From: Heloderma charlesbogerti
Lineage: Eukaryota; Chordata; Lepidosauria; Squamata; Helodermatidae
Reading direction: 5' to 3'
Length of the DNA stretch: 64,000 bases
NCBI GenBank assembly: GCA_026122225.1
Contig: JANEZZ010002671.1
Span: 620,001 to 684,000 of the forward strand
A program made the translations under genes and the position numbers. Shown here piece by piece: positions 11,401-23,274 of the stretch; the stretch's first letter is position 1, and each line of letters begins with the position of its first letter. Under the pieces are notes generated by a model. That model did no database searches. It was given only the letters and a program-made list of their open reading frames with translations, and was not told the DNA's origin.

Positions 11401-14400
11401 ACTGGAGGGATGAGTATGACACTGGATGTACACTGAGGCACATCTCACAGCCATCATTCCCCTCCATCCTGTCCAAGATGCTATAAACTGAAGGTTTGTG
11501 AGGTATTTATTACCCTATGCTGAAGGATATTTAATGGGATTGGAGGAATGGTAGTCTCTCCAATCCTAATCAATTGCCCTGCCAAGGCCTCAGCTACAAA
11601 GAAAGCAGGCCCCCCAAAACTTTGAACATCCTAGAATTGGTGGGGGAATGAAAATAGGGATGTGCACCATGAGGCACCTATTTCCAAACCCTAATACTAC
11701 TTTGTCCTGTGCCAGTCAGGTTCTGAACTAGATGGGCAGCTTCCCACTCGCCTAACCCTGAACCTGTTCCTAATATTCATAAAGTGTATGTGGAATTATT
11801 ATAAGACTTGGACTTGATCATGACTATTGCATCATTGCTGGGTTTATTACATAACAAATTATTCACCTGAATGGATCCTTATTTTCCTTTGTTCATTGCA
11901 TCCTCACAGCAACCCTGTAAAGCAGGTTAGGCTAGAAATAGTGAGTTTCATAATCAAGTCAGAATTTGACTCTTGATTTCTCCACATCTAAGCCCCAAAT
12001 TAAGCCACTACACAAGCTAATATTGGATTAAACATTCAAAGCATGATGAGAATTGAAAGCCATCAAGAACAAGATTAGAGTGTGTGTTTTTTAAACTTGA
12101 GACCATAAGAAGAGTGGTGTTGGATCAGAGCAAGGGCCCATCTAGTCCTGCATTCTGTTCCCAAAATGGCCACCCTATGGGAAGGCCAGCCTCCCACGTG
12201 TTCTCCAGTAACTGATATTCAGAGGCCTACTGCCTCTTATACTGAAGGTAATATATAGCCATCATGGCTAGTAGGCATTTTATCCTCCAACTTGTTTTAC
12301 GGCCCAGAATAAAGGACAATGTAAACAATGGTAGGATTATTGTCTCTGTGTGTGATGTTCCAAATGATAAATCGCCCAAGAAAGCCGAAATATTCTTGAG
12401 TGGAATTACTCTTTCCTTTGGACAGGATGGTTATCTTAGTGCAGTAATCCTGAAACAATCCAGATCTCCTGCACATGCCTTTGAAGTTACTTGAATGACT
12501 CAGCTAAGTCCTCTCCTCCCTCTCCTAAAGAATGAGAAAACTGAGTCTGGGGTAAGAAGGGAAGCAGCTGAGTCAGGAAGCAGTTGAGTCTGTGCTAGAA
12601 TTACACCTAAAAAGGAGGGAGCGTGTTGTCTTGCTGTCTGCATGGCACTATGAATTGTTCTAGAAACTTGAAGGGGAACTATATTTATGTGTGAATAAGT
12701 CCTATAAGAATGCCGTCAGTCTCCAGGGACCTCCTTCTAAGGCAGGGGTGGGGAAAGCCTTTCAGCTTGAGGGCTGAAATCAATTTTGGAGATGAGCTGG
12801 GGGGGGGTGCATTCTGGTGGTAGGTAGGGCTGAAGGCAAAGAGGGTGGCAACAACAATACAAACAATTCCAGCACATTATAGCTTCAAGCTCTTACTGCA
12901 ACTAACTAAGCCTTCCTTGAGGTATTTCAACATTTTAAAATGTGGGAAAACTGCACAAAAGCTGGGAAACCACCAATTAGGGCCTGGGGAAAGGGGACGG
13001 GGGCATGGCCATCTGGGGAATCCTAGAGGGTGGGATTCGGCCCCCAGGCCTGAGGTTCCCCATCCTATTCTAAGGAAACCAAATCCTGAGATAAGTGCTG
13101 GAATCCCTGAAAATTTTCACCATTTGGAAAAGGAGAGGATGCTCATAAGTGACTGAAGTTGAAAGGCATATTTAGCGGGGATAGACCCAAGTTTCTGGTA
13201 CTTGATCCTGTTAAATCACTGCCTCTGTTCATTCTTGACCCTATTTTAGCTTTCATGGAGATTTTGGAGATAACTTTTTAAAAATGTTGCTAGTGTTGCA
13301 CTTGCTTCTGTTCCTAACATTGAGTTAGGAATGCATTTGAGTTGTGGCAAATCTGTAGCACCCCTTCATGGATCACTGCCTTGTTGTGGCGAAGGGGCTT
13401 GCGTAACTCAGTGAAGCCATAAGCTATGCCGTGCAGGGCCACCCAAGACGGACAGGTCATGGCAGAGAGTTCTGACAAAATGTGGTCCACTGGAGAAGGA
13501 AATGGCAACCCACTCCAGTATTCTTGCCAAGAAAACCCCATGGAACATATCACAAGGCTAAAAGAGATGACGCCAGAAGATGAGACCCTCAGGTCGGAAG
13601 GTGTCCAATATACTACTGGGGAAGAGCAGAGGGTATTTCCATGTAGCGCCAGAAAGAATGAAGCGGCTGGGCCAAAGCCGAAAGGACACTCAGCTGTGGA
13701 TGTGCCCGGTGGTGAAAAGAAAATCCGATGCTGTAAAGAACAATATCGTTTAGGAACCTGGAATGTCAGATCAATGAATCAAGGTAAGCTGGAGGTGGTC
13801 AAACATGAGATGGCAAGATTGAACATCGACATCTTGGGAATCAGCGAACTAAAATGGACAGGCATGGGCGAATTTAATTCAGGTGACCATCATATCTACT
13901 ACTGTGGGCAAGAATCCCTTAGAAGAAGTGGAGTAGCACTCATAGTCAACAAAAGGGTGGGAAAAGCAGTACTGGGGTACAATCTCAAAAACGATAGAAT
14001 GATCTCAGTACGAATCCAAGGCAAACCATTCAACATCACAGTAATTCAAGTCTATGCCCCAACCACTGATGCCGAAGAAGCTGAGGTTGATTGGTTCTAT
14101 GAAGACCTACAACACCTTCCAGAACTAACACCAAAAAAAGATGTCCTCTTCATCATAGGGGATTGGAATGCTAAAGTAGGAAGTCAAGAAATCACCGGGA
14201 TTACAGGCAAGCATGGCCTTGGTGTAGAAAATGAAGCAGGACAAAGGCTAATAGTTTTGCCAAGAGAACACGCTGATCATAGCAAACACTCTTTTCCAAC
14301 AACACAAGAGGCGACTCTACACATGGACATCACCAGATGGTCAATATCGAAATCAGACTGGTTATGTACTTTGCAGCCAAAGATGGAGAAGCTCCATTCC

Positions 14401-17400
14401 GTCAGTCAAAACAAGACCTGGAGCTGACTGTGGCTCAGATCATGAGCTGCTTCTTGCAAAATTTCGGCTTAAATTGAAGAACGCAGGGAAAACCACTAAA
14501 CCATTCAGGTATGACCTAAATCATCTCCCTTATAAATATACAGTGGAGGTGAGGAATAGATTTCAGGGATTAGACCTGATAGACAGAGTGCCTGAGGAAC
14601 TATGGACGGAGGTCCGTAACATTGTTCAGGAGGCAGCAACTCAATCCATCCCAAAGAAAAAGAAATGCAAGAAAGCCAAGTGGCTGTCTGATGAGGCTTT
14701 ACAAGTAGCTGAGGAAAGAAGGGAAGCGAAAAGCAAGGAAGAAAGGGGAAGATATACCCAACTGAATGCAGAGTTCCAGAGAATAGCAAGGAGAGACAAG
14801 AAGGCCTTCTTAAATGAACAATGCAAAGAAATCGAGGAAAACAACAGAATGGGAAAGACTAGAGATCTCTTCAAGAAAATTGGAGATCTCAAGGGAACGT
14901 TTTGTGCAAAGATGGGCAAGATAAAGGACAAAGAAGGCAGGGACCTAACAGAAGCAGATGAGACTAAGAAGAGGTGGAAAGAATACACAGAAGAACTATA
15001 CAGGAAAGATCTGAATGTCCCTGATAGCCATGATAGTGCGGTCACTGAACTTGAGCCGGACATCCTCGAGAGTGAAGTCAAGTGGGCCTTAGGAAGCATT
15101 CGTAACAACAAAGTTAGCGGAGATGACAGTATTCCAGCTGAGCTATTTAAAATCCTAAAAGATGATGCTGTTAAAGTGCTGCATTCAATATGCCAACAAA
15201 TTTGGAACACTCAACAATGGCCGCAAGACTGGAAAAGGCCAGTTTACATTCCAGTTCCAAAGAAGGGCAATGCCAAAGAGTGTTCAAACTACCGCACAAT
15301 TGCGCTCATTTCACATGCCAGCAAGGTGATGCTCAAAATCCTACAAGCTAGGCTTCAGCAGTAAGCGAACCGAGAACTACCGGAAGTACAAGCGGGGTTT
15401 CGAAGAGGCAGAGGAACTAGAGATCAAATCACCAACATTCGCTGCATCATGGAGAAAGCAAGAGAATTCCAGAAAAATGTCTATTTCTGCTTCATTGACT
15501 ATGCTAAAGCCTTTGATTGTGTGGATCACAACAAACTGTGGCAAATTCTTAAAGTGATGGGAGTACCAGACCACCTTACCTGTCTCCTGAGAAACCTGTA
15601 CGAGGGTCAAGAAGCAACAGTAAGAACCAGACATGGAACAACTGAGTGGTTCCAAATTGGGAAAGGAGTACGACAAGGCTGCATATTGTCACCCTGCCTA
15701 TTTAACTTATATGCAGAGTACATCATGAGAAATGCCGGGTTGGATGAATCAGAGGTCGGAATTAAGATTGCCGGGAGAATTATCAACAACCTCCGATATG
15801 CAGACGATACCACCCGAATGGCAGAAAGCGAAGAGGATCTCAAGAGCCTCTTGTTGAGGGTGAAAGAGGAGAGTGCAAAAGCTGGTTTGAAACTCAACAT
15901 TAAAAAAACGAAGATCATGGCATCTGGCCCCATCACTTCCTGGCATATAGAAGGGGAAGAAATGGCAGCAGTGACAGATTTTACTTTCTTGGGCTCCAAG
16001 ATCACCGCAGACGGTGACTGTAGTCATGAAATTAAAAGACGCTTGCTCCTTGGGAGGAAAGCTATGGCAAACCTAGACAGCATAGTAAGAAGCAGAGACA
16101 TCACCTTGCCGACAAAGGTCCGTCTAATCAAAGCTATGGTTTTCCCAGTAGCAACGTATGGCTGTGAGAGCTGGACTATAAGGAAGGCTGAGCGCCGAAG
16201 AATTGATGCTTTCGAACTGTGGTGCTGGAGAAGACTCTTACGAGTTCCCTGGACTGCAAGGACGTCAAATCAGTCAATCCTAAAGGAAATCAACCCTGAG
16301 TGCTCATTGGAAGGACAGATACTGAAGCTGAAGCTCAAATATTTTGGCCACCTAATGCGAAGAGAAAACTCTCTGGAAAAGACCCTGATGCTGGGAAAGA
16401 CTGAGGGCAAAAGGAGAAGGGGACAGCAGAGGATGAGATGGCTAGATAGCATCACTGATGCAATGAATATGAACTTGAGCACGCTCCAGGAGAGAGCGCA
16501 GGACAGGAAGGCCTGGTGTGCTATGGTCCATGGGGTCACGAAGAGTTGGACACGACTGAACAACAACAACAAATCTGTAGCAAGTACCTAATATCCATTG
16601 TGAGACTGAACATTGCATTAAACTTTGTATTATTAGGTTTTTACCAAAAGAAATCAGAAAGTACTAATACATGCTGTCACAGCAGTCTGTGCAGGCAGGA
16701 CAAAATGTTGCAGGGTAAGTGCCTACAGTGTACAGCAGGATGAACAGAGCCTTCAGCCATGTGTAAAGGAGACTCATGCAATGTTCTTAGAATAGCGGGA
16801 TTAGAAGTACAAAATAAGTTCCTATTTTCAGCAGTGCAGTTTTGCAGGATATACAAATGTTCTTACCTTCCACAGTGAGTTTCATTTTTCTTTGTCCCCT
16901 GCCTCTTGCATTACTGGCCTTACATATGTACAGTGCCTCGTCAGAAAACTGAACTTGTTCCAACATGAGTGTCAGGCTGCCCTCGGGAATCTCCTCCTCA
17001 TCTACCCAGACTCTTCCCTCATATAGTGAATTCCGCTCCTCTAGCTGTTCCTTGTTGTCACTAAAACTGTAAATCACCTTTGGATAAAACTGGTAAAAAT
17101 CCTGGAGTCCAACAAAAAATTTGTAAAATTCTTTATCTTCTACTTCATGCTCTTCCTTGATATCTTCCCTCTCCCAGGTGAAGGACAAGCCATCTGTGCT
17201 ATCCACAAAGGAGAAGTGACAGGGCAGAGAAATATTGTCGAATGGGCGTACCTTGAATTCATCCATTGCATCTATGAAATGGAACAGCCAACTAATGCTT
17301 AGTCACCAATGCAGTTTTTCAATCAATCAAGAAGCCACTGGTTTGCATCTGCCATTTACTTGCTAGTAGGCAAGCCATTCTCTCTCAACCCCCACTCACA

Positions 17401-19562
17401 TCTGTAGGTAGAGTATGTAGTGACCTACCTTATAGACTTGTTATAAGGATTTCACAGTATAATGTATCTGAAGCATGTTGAACATTTTTAAACATACTAT
17501 ATACACGCCAAATTTTATTATTGTTCCACACCACACTGCTGCTAAACTCTTGTCTTTCTAATGTAGCTTGCCTATTTTGTACACAGTGTGTCAGGGGCTC
17601 TCTTCACACGTGGCATTTTTTTCCACTACAAACAGGTCCTTTTTACTCCAGTTCCTTTCTGGGATTTACACTGGCCCTGTATACAAGGATCTCTCATGGC
17701 GTGTCCCTCCGCATTAGGCGGAGCTGCACAGAACAATCAGGACAGAAGGGGACTGCTGGCTCCATACCCCCTCACCTCCCCTGATCATTGGTTCCTGTAA
17801 CATGATTGATGGCTCCGCCCATCCCTCCATTCCTCCACAGCAGGAGGGAGCTGGAAGTGATCTGGATAGCAGGCTATGGGAGCTGATCCCCTCCTTCCTC
17901 TGAGGGAGTCTTCTTGGTGGCTTACCCCAAGGTTGCTGGCACTGCTAGCCCTTGTCTGCTAAATGATGGAATTAAATGCAGTATATTGCTTGCCCTACTG
18001 AGTTTGAAGGGTACACCGATTTCTGGGCTCCCAGCTACAGAAGTGAGAAATCCACAAACGGAGTTGTATACGGTCAATGCACCAAGCCATCCCTAGCAGC
18101 CCCCCCCCCCCGCCTGCTTCACGGGGGGCACCTTTATTAGACCCGTCTTGCTTCCCCCCCCCCACGCTGTTGTTGGTCTTCCCCCTCATTCTGGCTTCCC
18201 AACAACCCTGCGAGGTGAGCTAGGAGATCGTGGCTGGCTAGGTGGGAGGGAGTACTATGGAAAACCACCTCAGCATTACTGCCTTATCTAAAACAACACA
18301 CCCCAAAAGGAAACCATTAAAAATGGCCATTCCAAGCTCTGCATGATGAATTTATTCACGGGAGGAGAAAAGGCACTTTTGATACCCATTGAAATCCTGA
18401 CTGTCACGCCTTTCTCCTGCGTGGCTGAGAAGGGAGACTCCTACATCAAACCCGTGAGCAAAAGGGAGAAGCAGTCAGTGAAGTCAAGGGGGGGGGGGGA
18501 GAGTTCCAAGTAAATGCATTGAAGGGAATGCACACTGTGCATGCCTATTCAGAAGCAAGCCACACAGATTTCAGTGGCACTTACTCCCAGGAAAGGAAAG
18601 CCTTACAGCCAATGTGTTTACTCAGAAGTAAGCATCGGTGTGATCAAGGGGATCTTGGAGCCGGTAGAAATGGTCACCGGAAGCCCGGTCAGTGACCTGC
18701 CCCCCCAATCTGTTGTCATGACAATGTTATTCAACACCACCTAGCAACACCCCCTAGCACGCGCCCACACAAAGTGGGGCAAAGTGCTCTAGGGAAAACA
18801 CACAGGGAGGAAATGACAATTTCAGTCACAGGCACAGAAAATGCTGGGTTTTACCCGTTCTCAGATAACACGGAAAGAAATAGCAGAAGTTGTGAGATAG
18901 CAGCAGGAGAGCAGCTGTGTCATCTAAAGCTCTCGTGAAACCCAGTGATTAAAGAGGAACAATCCTGCTAAAAAAACTCAGGTGTGAAGACAGCCAGGGC
19001 TACCTTACCAAGTTTCTCCTACATGTATTAAAGCTCAGGCCAAGTTTGTCCTCCCAGTATGTGAGCAGTGCAAGTGGAGTGGGGTGTCAAAGGAGCTGGT
19101 CCACTTCAGCTGTGTGGAAACCAAAGCAATGCTGGGAATGAATAGTTTTCTTTCGAAGGACCGAACCTTCCTATCATTCACAGAGTTCAAGCATTTGAGA
19201 GCTCTAAGTGTCTTTCTTACATTACAACAATTTCTGGCCTATTGCCATCACAGTGTTTTTAAAACTTTATTAATGAATCTGACTTTATCGCTACATACAA
19301 CTAGAAATATATCCATCCTAGCATGGAACTTTGACAAAACTACAACATTATACTAAGATCTTTTAAAAAGAAAACACAATTTGATGAGCTGAAATACTAG
19401 TGAAAAAAAACACACATTTACTATCATCTTTTAAAAAACCACATTATTAATTTAGATAGTAGAAGACAAAAGAAGAAAGTATCTTATTTTCAGCCACTTA
19501 CCAACATGATAGATAAGCAATGTGAGCAGCAAGGGACAGATGAGAACTACAAGGGAAGCCAT
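8415..19562 (-). CDS. B7/butyrophilin-like Ig-superfamily receptor ligand (gene span)
   Basis: This is the overall span of a minus-strand gene with a signal-peptide exon (19502-19562), an Ig V exon (16867-17271), an Ig C exon (10131-10415) and a candidate last exon (8415-8449). The V-then-C architecture with phase-1 introns is that of the B7 and butyrophilin families, cell-surface proteins that engage receptors on T cells. No transmembrane segment could be located between 8450 and 10130, so membrane anchoring is assumed from the family, not seen. A 3.2-kb BovB lies antisense in the V-C intron. ICOSLG is a candidate because the neighbouring gene is CSTB; HHLA2-like or butyrophilin-like are alternatives. 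No symbol is given. Confidence 0.65.
9080..9195. mobile_element. Palindromic hAT-type MITE ('cagatgttgttgg' family)
   Basis: The arms cctgcagatgttgttagaat and gtccaacaacatctggaggg are inverted copies separated by about 50 bp. The same arms occur at 46418-46545, where flanking 8-bp duplications suggest hAT mobilisation, and as fragments near 20945-21000 and 29345-29410. Confidence 0.6.
9881..9919. repeat. Perfect 18-bp-arm hairpin
   Basis: The arms catattgcacttctactt (9881-9898) and its exact complement (9902-9919) are separated by three bases. The surrounding sequence does not extend the symmetry. Confidence 0.9.
10131..10415 (-). CDS. Ig C-type domain exon of the B7/butyrophilin-like gene
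   Basis: The 285-nt exon is bounded by an acceptor (cataattag, AG at 10416-10417) and a non-canonical but usable donor gttagtg at 10130. It starts and ends in phase 1, matching the upstream exons. The encoded domain has its paired cysteines in VAKCISAGWY and IYTCHIE, a tryptophan 13 residues after the first cysteine (PKVTWRN) and one N-glycosylation site (NDT). The pattern Cys-x-x-x-Gly-Trp-Tyr...Pro-x-Val-x-Trp is typical of the membrane-proximal constant domain of B7 and butyrophilin proteins. The frame hits a stop three codons past the donor, which supports the splice. Confidence 0.8.
10416..12104. other. Intron of the B7-like gene, no exon seen
   Basis: Unique-looking AT-rich DNA, part of the V-C intron. 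A MIR/CORE-like remnant (cctcacagcaaccctg and following) is visible at about 11880-11995. No other recognisable feature was seen. Confidence 0.4.
11880..11995 (-). mobile_element. MIR/CORE-like SINE remnant
   Basis: The block gcatcctcacagcaaccctg, followed by the downstream aagccactacacaag, matches the antisense layout of the better-preserved copies at 21568-21768 and 49005-49250. It is heavily diverged and short. Confidence 0.4.
12105..12270 (-). mobile_element. CR1-type LINE 3' fragment
   Basis: This shares the run accataagaa...gcccatctagtcctgcattctg...atagccatcatggctagtag with the 3' portion of the CR1 copies at 23275 and 54911. It is a decayed antisense fragment in an intron. Confidence 0.55.
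12743..13067. mobile_element. hAT-type MITE with perfect 8-bp target duplication
   Basis: The ends are caggggtggggaa and ttccccatccta, inverted copies of each other. They are flanked by an exact 8-bp duplication, ttctaagg, at 12735-12742 and 13068-13075, the length expected for hAT transposition. The interior is GC-rich and non-coding. It lies in the V-C intron of the B7-like gene. Confidence 0.75.
13361..16569 (+). mobile_element. Full-length BovB (RTE) LINE, two disabling mutations
   Basis: This runs from the shared 5' end ccccttcatggatcactgcc to the 3' aac repeats and is flanked by a perfect 13-bp target duplication, caaatctgtagca (13348-13360 and 16570-16582). Compared with the intact copies, a 2-bp deletion near 14254 shifts the frame within the endonuclease domain, and a TAA at 15362-15364 replaces a tyrosine codon just before the reverse transcriptase core. 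Otherwise the frame is clean: YADD is present near 15800 and motif A reads YAKAFD. It lies antisense in the intron between the V and C exons of the B7-like gene, about 300 bp from the V exon. Confidence 0.95.
13426..14253 (+). pseudogene. BovB ORF, N-terminal and endonuclease part (frameshifted)
   Basis: This encodes the ~110-residue N-terminal extension and most of the apurinic-type endonuclease: LGTWNVRSMNQ, GISELKWTG and IIGDWNAKVGS are all present. The frame is lost at a 2-bp deletion near 14254, and the open frame then runs on to a stop at 14427 in a wrong phase. The catalytic SDH motif lies in the other frame beyond the shift. Confidence 0.85.
14474..16591 (+). pseudogene. BovB ORF, linker and reverse transcriptase part (one nonsense codon)
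   Basis: After the frameshift the correct frame runs 14474-15364, stops at TAA (15362), and continues from 15449. It carries FIDYAKAFDCVDH, GVRQGCILSP, LRYADDT and the C-terminal GCESWT region, ending in asparagine-rich codons of the 3' repeats. It is a pseudogene only because of the shift and the single stop. Confidence 0.85.
16867..17271 (-). CDS. Ig V-type domain exon of the B7/butyrophilin-like gene
   Basis: The 405-nt exon has an acceptor (tttcatag at 17272) and a consensus donor (gtaagaac from 16866), with phase 1 at both ends. The domain has its first cysteine in ISLPCHF, a tryptophan 15 residues later in LSFTWERE, and the V-set signature D-x-A-x-Y-x-C in FSDEALYICKAS. There is an N-glycosylation site in DNISL. 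The middle region with LEERNSLYEGRV matches the C''-D strand region of B7/butyrophilin V domains. It is slightly longer than usual, with an acidic insert (EEHEVEDKEFYKF). It would form the membrane-distal, receptor-binding domain. Confidence 0.8.
17272..19501 (-). other. First intron of the B7-like gene with a possible DNA element
   Basis: There is no further exon. The stretch from about 17590 to 18995 is bracketed by gctctcttcacacgtg and its approximate complement caggtgtgaagacagc, which may be terminal inverted repeats of a 1.4-kb non-coding element. A poly(C)/poly(G)-rich block at 18098-18165 and a G run at 18489-18500 lie inside. A MITE fragment with tcagtggcacttactcc lies at about 18520-18640. 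Confidence 0.35.
19502..19562 (-). CDS. Signal-peptide exon of the B7/butyrophilin-like gene
   Basis: The ATG at 19560-19562 opens a 20-residue hydrophobic leader beginning MASLVVLICPLL and ending IYHV. It is followed by a consensus donor (gtaagtgg from 19501) in phase 1, which joins correctly to the V exon to give Asp-Ala-Met-Asp-Glu-Phe. An earlier in-frame ATG exists upstream (19646), but it would place charged residues before the hydrophobic core, so the later start is preferred. Confidence 0.7.
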
Positions 19563-21004
19563 CCTTATATAAAGCAAAATATAAAGAGCCTTCGATGAGA
19601 CCCCCTCCCTCTCCAAACTCCAGGGTTCCACAGCAGTGTGTGCCACCCTCCGTCACCAAGGGCTGCCTTCCCAGTTAGTGACTTCTAACAACTGCATGAC
19701 TGAGCTTCCTTGTCCCTATGCTCCAGTACAGCATGTCTTAATTCCAGGAGGACAAAGAATGAGTTGCATATCATTAGAACAGAGCTCAGATGTGTCTTCC
19801 CTTTGAGCTTGCATATACTTTTACTTTGGTCTAGCTCTGTAGAACTTCACTCTTTAAAAACAGGAGAGAAGTTCTATCTCCTTAATCAATAATTTCCTGT
19901 CAAGATGCATATAGTTGCCATGCAAATGGATATATTTAACCATGCTCAGGATGGACAGGGGCAATTTCATGGTCAGTTGGCAGCAATATGTCAATTTTGC
20001 TCTGTGGCGGAAGCAGACATGGGGGTGGGGGCAGGGTAGTCATGGATGAGACCTTAAGGGTGCAACCCTATAGTCACAACAGACAAGAGTGCTCCAAGTT
20101 TGGAGCACTCTGCCTAGCCTATGCCCTGCTGGCAAAAGCCAGGCAGGTCAAAAAGAGGATGGAGGTGTTTAGAATACAAAAAGCAGCTAGACAGGCCTCT
20201 GAGCTCATTTAGCTGACTTACCTTTTGATGGGTGGGAAGGGAACTGCAGAGGCCAAAGGGTCCTGTACAACCTGGCTTCTCTTCTTCCCTCTCCACCATC
20301 AACACATCCCCCTTTTCTCCTTGTGACCTCATAAAAGAAGCTTTCCATGGTGGCTGGAAGTGGGGAGAAGGAACATCCACAATTGAATCTCCTCCTCCAT
20401 GCTAATACAGGAGTGGGAGGGGAGATCTGTAGCATCCTACGGTGCTTCAGACATTGTCTAGGAGCCATAGGATTGCTCTCGCTTATCCTTTGGGAAGCCT
20501 GCGAGATTACAGAGCTGCATGTAGTTCAGCATAACAGCAGAGGCACCAGCCATTTTGTTGTGAAAATTATCTTTTATGCCACTTCAAAAAGAAAAAGGTT
20601 GGGTCCAGGTCAAAGTAGATGGGATACAGGAGACACATGTCTCCCAGCAGGTTTTTTAAACTAATACAGCTGTGGGGGGATATCCAAATTTGATTTGAGT
20701 TGCAGTGTCAAGGAAGCAGGTACCTAACCCTTTCCCTTGGGCCTTTTGTCCACTGAAATCATCCTTTCCAAATTTCTTCTTCTGGGGGGGGTGGGGAATA
20801 CATAGACCCAGTATTTTCCCCTGTGCAGATGAGGCAGCATCTGGGTTGTGGCAGTTCTGACTGCAAAAGTGGCCCACTGGGAAAAGTTTAAGCACCTCCT
20901 CCAGCCTTACTGCAGTAAACAAATTCAGAGCCATCAAGCAGCAGTGGGAAATTTGTGGCACTCCAGATGTTTGGGCTTACAACTCCCATCAGCCCTAGTT
21001 AGCA
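19563..21004. other. 5' flank of the B7-like gene
   Basis: This should contain the promoter of the minus-strand gene. No TATA box or CpG island is evident. A 'gttggactacaac'-type MITE fragment lies at the right end (about 20945-21000). No coding exon is supported. Confidence 0.3.
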
Positions 21005-21567
21005 CATGTTTGATCTTAAGAGAGTGATGAATATGGATGAAAAATTTGTCCAAACCATAAAAAGAAATATGAAGGCACACATTCAGTTGTGACTATTAAC
21101 AGATTGGATTCTGAAAAATTTGAACTTTGTAGAGGTGCAAGGCAGGGTGATCCTTTATCCCCATTAATATTTGTTCTAGCTATAGAGCTGCTTGCAGCTT
21201 CTATTAGAGAAAATATTAACATTATTGGTATACAGATAAAAAATAGACAGCATAAAATCAATTTGTATGCTGGTGATATGCTTCTCCTCCTCGAAAATCC
21301 AATTAAAAGTATAGAGCTTCTAAAACAAATACTTGAAAATTGTAATTACTATGTGGGATTAAAAATTATGAAAAATCTAAACTATTATGTATAAATATCC
21401 TGTCAGAAGAATAAAAAGAAATTAAAAGAATATCCAATGTCGATCTTTGTTATTCTAGTCTTAAATGCCTAGGAATTTGGCTAACAAAGAATCAGTTAGT
21501 TTACAGAAATTGTAAGAATGTTTTTAATACTATAAGAGAAAAAAGAAAAATATGGGCTAAATTAAAT

Positions 21568-21768
21568 ATTTATTTATTCATTGCATTTATATCCCACCCT
21601 TTTTCCTCTCGCAAGGAACCCAAGGCGGCTTACGTGGTCCCCCTCTCCATCTTATCCTCACAACAACCACCCTGTGGGGTGGGCTGGGCTGAGAGTCTGT
21701 GACTGGCCCAGTGTCACCCAGTGAGCTTCCATGGCCGAGTGGGGATCTCCCGGCTCCCAGTGCAATAG
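21568..21768 (-). mobile_element. MIR/CORE-like SINE (antisense)
   Basis: On the plus strand it reads gcatttatatcccacccttt, then cctcacaacaaccaccctg (the CORE-like block), then tgtcacccagtgagcttcca and tggccgagtggggat. The last block is the antisense of a tRNA-derived head with a B-box-like region. A sister copy is at 49005-49250. It splits an L1. Confidence 0.65.
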
Positions 21769-22044
21769 TAAAAGCTTATATATTTCCAACAATTTTATTT
21801 TTGTTTCAAAATATTCCTTTGTATCCAGATGCTGAAAAAATAAAACTTAGGCAAAAAAGATTGAAGAGGTTTATTGCTAGGAACAGTAAAAGTTTAAGAT
21901 TTGTTAACAGACCTGCTTCAAGAGGAGGACCGGCAGTACTGATTTTAATAAAATATTATGAAGCTTTTCAGAGAGCTCAAGTTGTGGAACTTATGAAGTT
22001 GGATAATGCTCCTGATTGGGTTCAGATAGAAGGTTCTGAAGACG

Positions 22045-22260
22045 CTTCTGAAGATCGTCCCCTCCGTGCTTCATCTGCCCTACATTTGCGGCTAGACAGC
22101 TGATTTCAGCTGTCTAGCTGTGAGAAGGCGGAGCGGGGGAAATTTCATCAGAAATCAAACAATAATGGAACAAGCTACTAGACCGTTATCCAGTTTTGAG
22201 AATATTATACTTCATCAAACATACCAAACTAAGGGCGCAATCCTGTGGGGTTAGGTGGCC
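22045..22260 (+). mobile_element. MITE family A fragments around an L1 piece
   Basis: The middle part of MITE family A (cccctccgtgcttcatctgc, tagacagctgatttcagctg) occupies 22045-22141. It is followed by an L1 piece at 22142-22233, then the 5' tip of the same MITE family (gggcgcaatcctgtgggg) from 22234. This order is permuted relative to the copy at 24488-25045. Confidence 0.55.
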
Positions 22261-22618
22261 CGCCTTCGATGGCTGCCCAGCCTCGTCTTGAACGCCTGCA
22301 GTGTGGGAGAGCCCACCAGCTCCCTAGGTCATTGGCTCCATTGTCGTATTGCTCTAACAGTCAGGACGTTTTCCCTGACGTTCAGCCGGAATCTGTCTTC
22401 CTGTGACTTGAGCCCATTATTCCGCGTCCTGCACTCTGGGATGATCGAGAAGAGATCCTGGCCTTCCTCTCTGGGACAACCTTTCAAGTACTTGAAGAGC
22501 GCTATCCTATCTGCCCTCAGTCTTCTCTTCACAAAGCTAAACATGCCCAGTTCTTTCAGTCTCTCTTCATAGGGCTTTGTTTCCAGTCCCCTGACCCCTA
22601 GGTCTTTCAGGGTTATAA
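22261..22618 (-). mobile_element. CR1 LINE 3' fragment
   Basis: The minus strand encodes the CR1 C-terminus (KRRLRADRIALFKYLKG, CRTRNNGLKSQ, RFRLNVRENVLTVRA). The sequence is closely related to the copy at 37505-37900. Confidence 0.8.
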
Positions 22619-23274
22619 ATAGTTAAAAGAAATGTATAGTAAAGCTTCTGATCTGGAAATCACAGGGAAACTGACTTCAAAGAAGCCTTCACTGATAAGT
22701 CAGTGGGGCCAAATCCTCATTGGTTAAAACTATTTCAACCCAATATAAAAAGGCCATACTTAAAAGTATTCCACAGGCGGCATCTTATGCCCGCCAAACT
22801 TCAACACTTTAACAAAACACTGTCACCACCATGCTGGAGAGGATATGGGTAATATGGTTTTCTGATACACATGTAGCTCTTCTGCCCGAAAATCACAGAT
22901 TACTGGGAATAGATCTTAGCTCAAATAATGGGGCAACACATGCAACCTAAGGGAGCCTTATTACTGCTATCCATTTTGAATAAAAAAAATGAACACCTAA
23001 ACTACAAAACTCTAATCTGTATGAGTTTCCCTGAATACTGTAAAGATAATATGAATTTTCTTTCCCCCCCATTTTTTCTTTAGAGTTGAGATGCATTCGT
23101 CTATCACCTAGTCTTACCTCAAGTTGCTCCTTTGTAGAAACCAGGGACTTACGGTTTCTTCTGATGGCTCCTCTGTTGCTGAGATGTTCAGAATGTGCTT
23201 CTCCATGAGGCTTTTATTGTGCAATCACCCTGCCTCATTCATGGAATTTTATGGGAATGTTATGGGGTGTGTCA

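Larger units (their letters stand above)
21005..23050 (+). mobile_element. L1-like LINE copy a, interrupted
   Basis: L1 ORF2 fragments on the plus strand appear in order: ARQGDPLSPLIFVLAIELL and a catalytic-box relic YAGD (for YADD) near 21120-21280; then after a SINE, LFQNIPLYPDAEK and RPASRGGPAVLI at 21800-21960; a C-terminal stretch near 22142-22233; and RHLMPAKLQHFNKT near 22780. It is broken by a MIR-like SINE (21568-21768), MITE fragments (22045-22141 and 22234-22260) and CR1 (22261-22618). It cannot encode protein. Confidence 0.7.
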
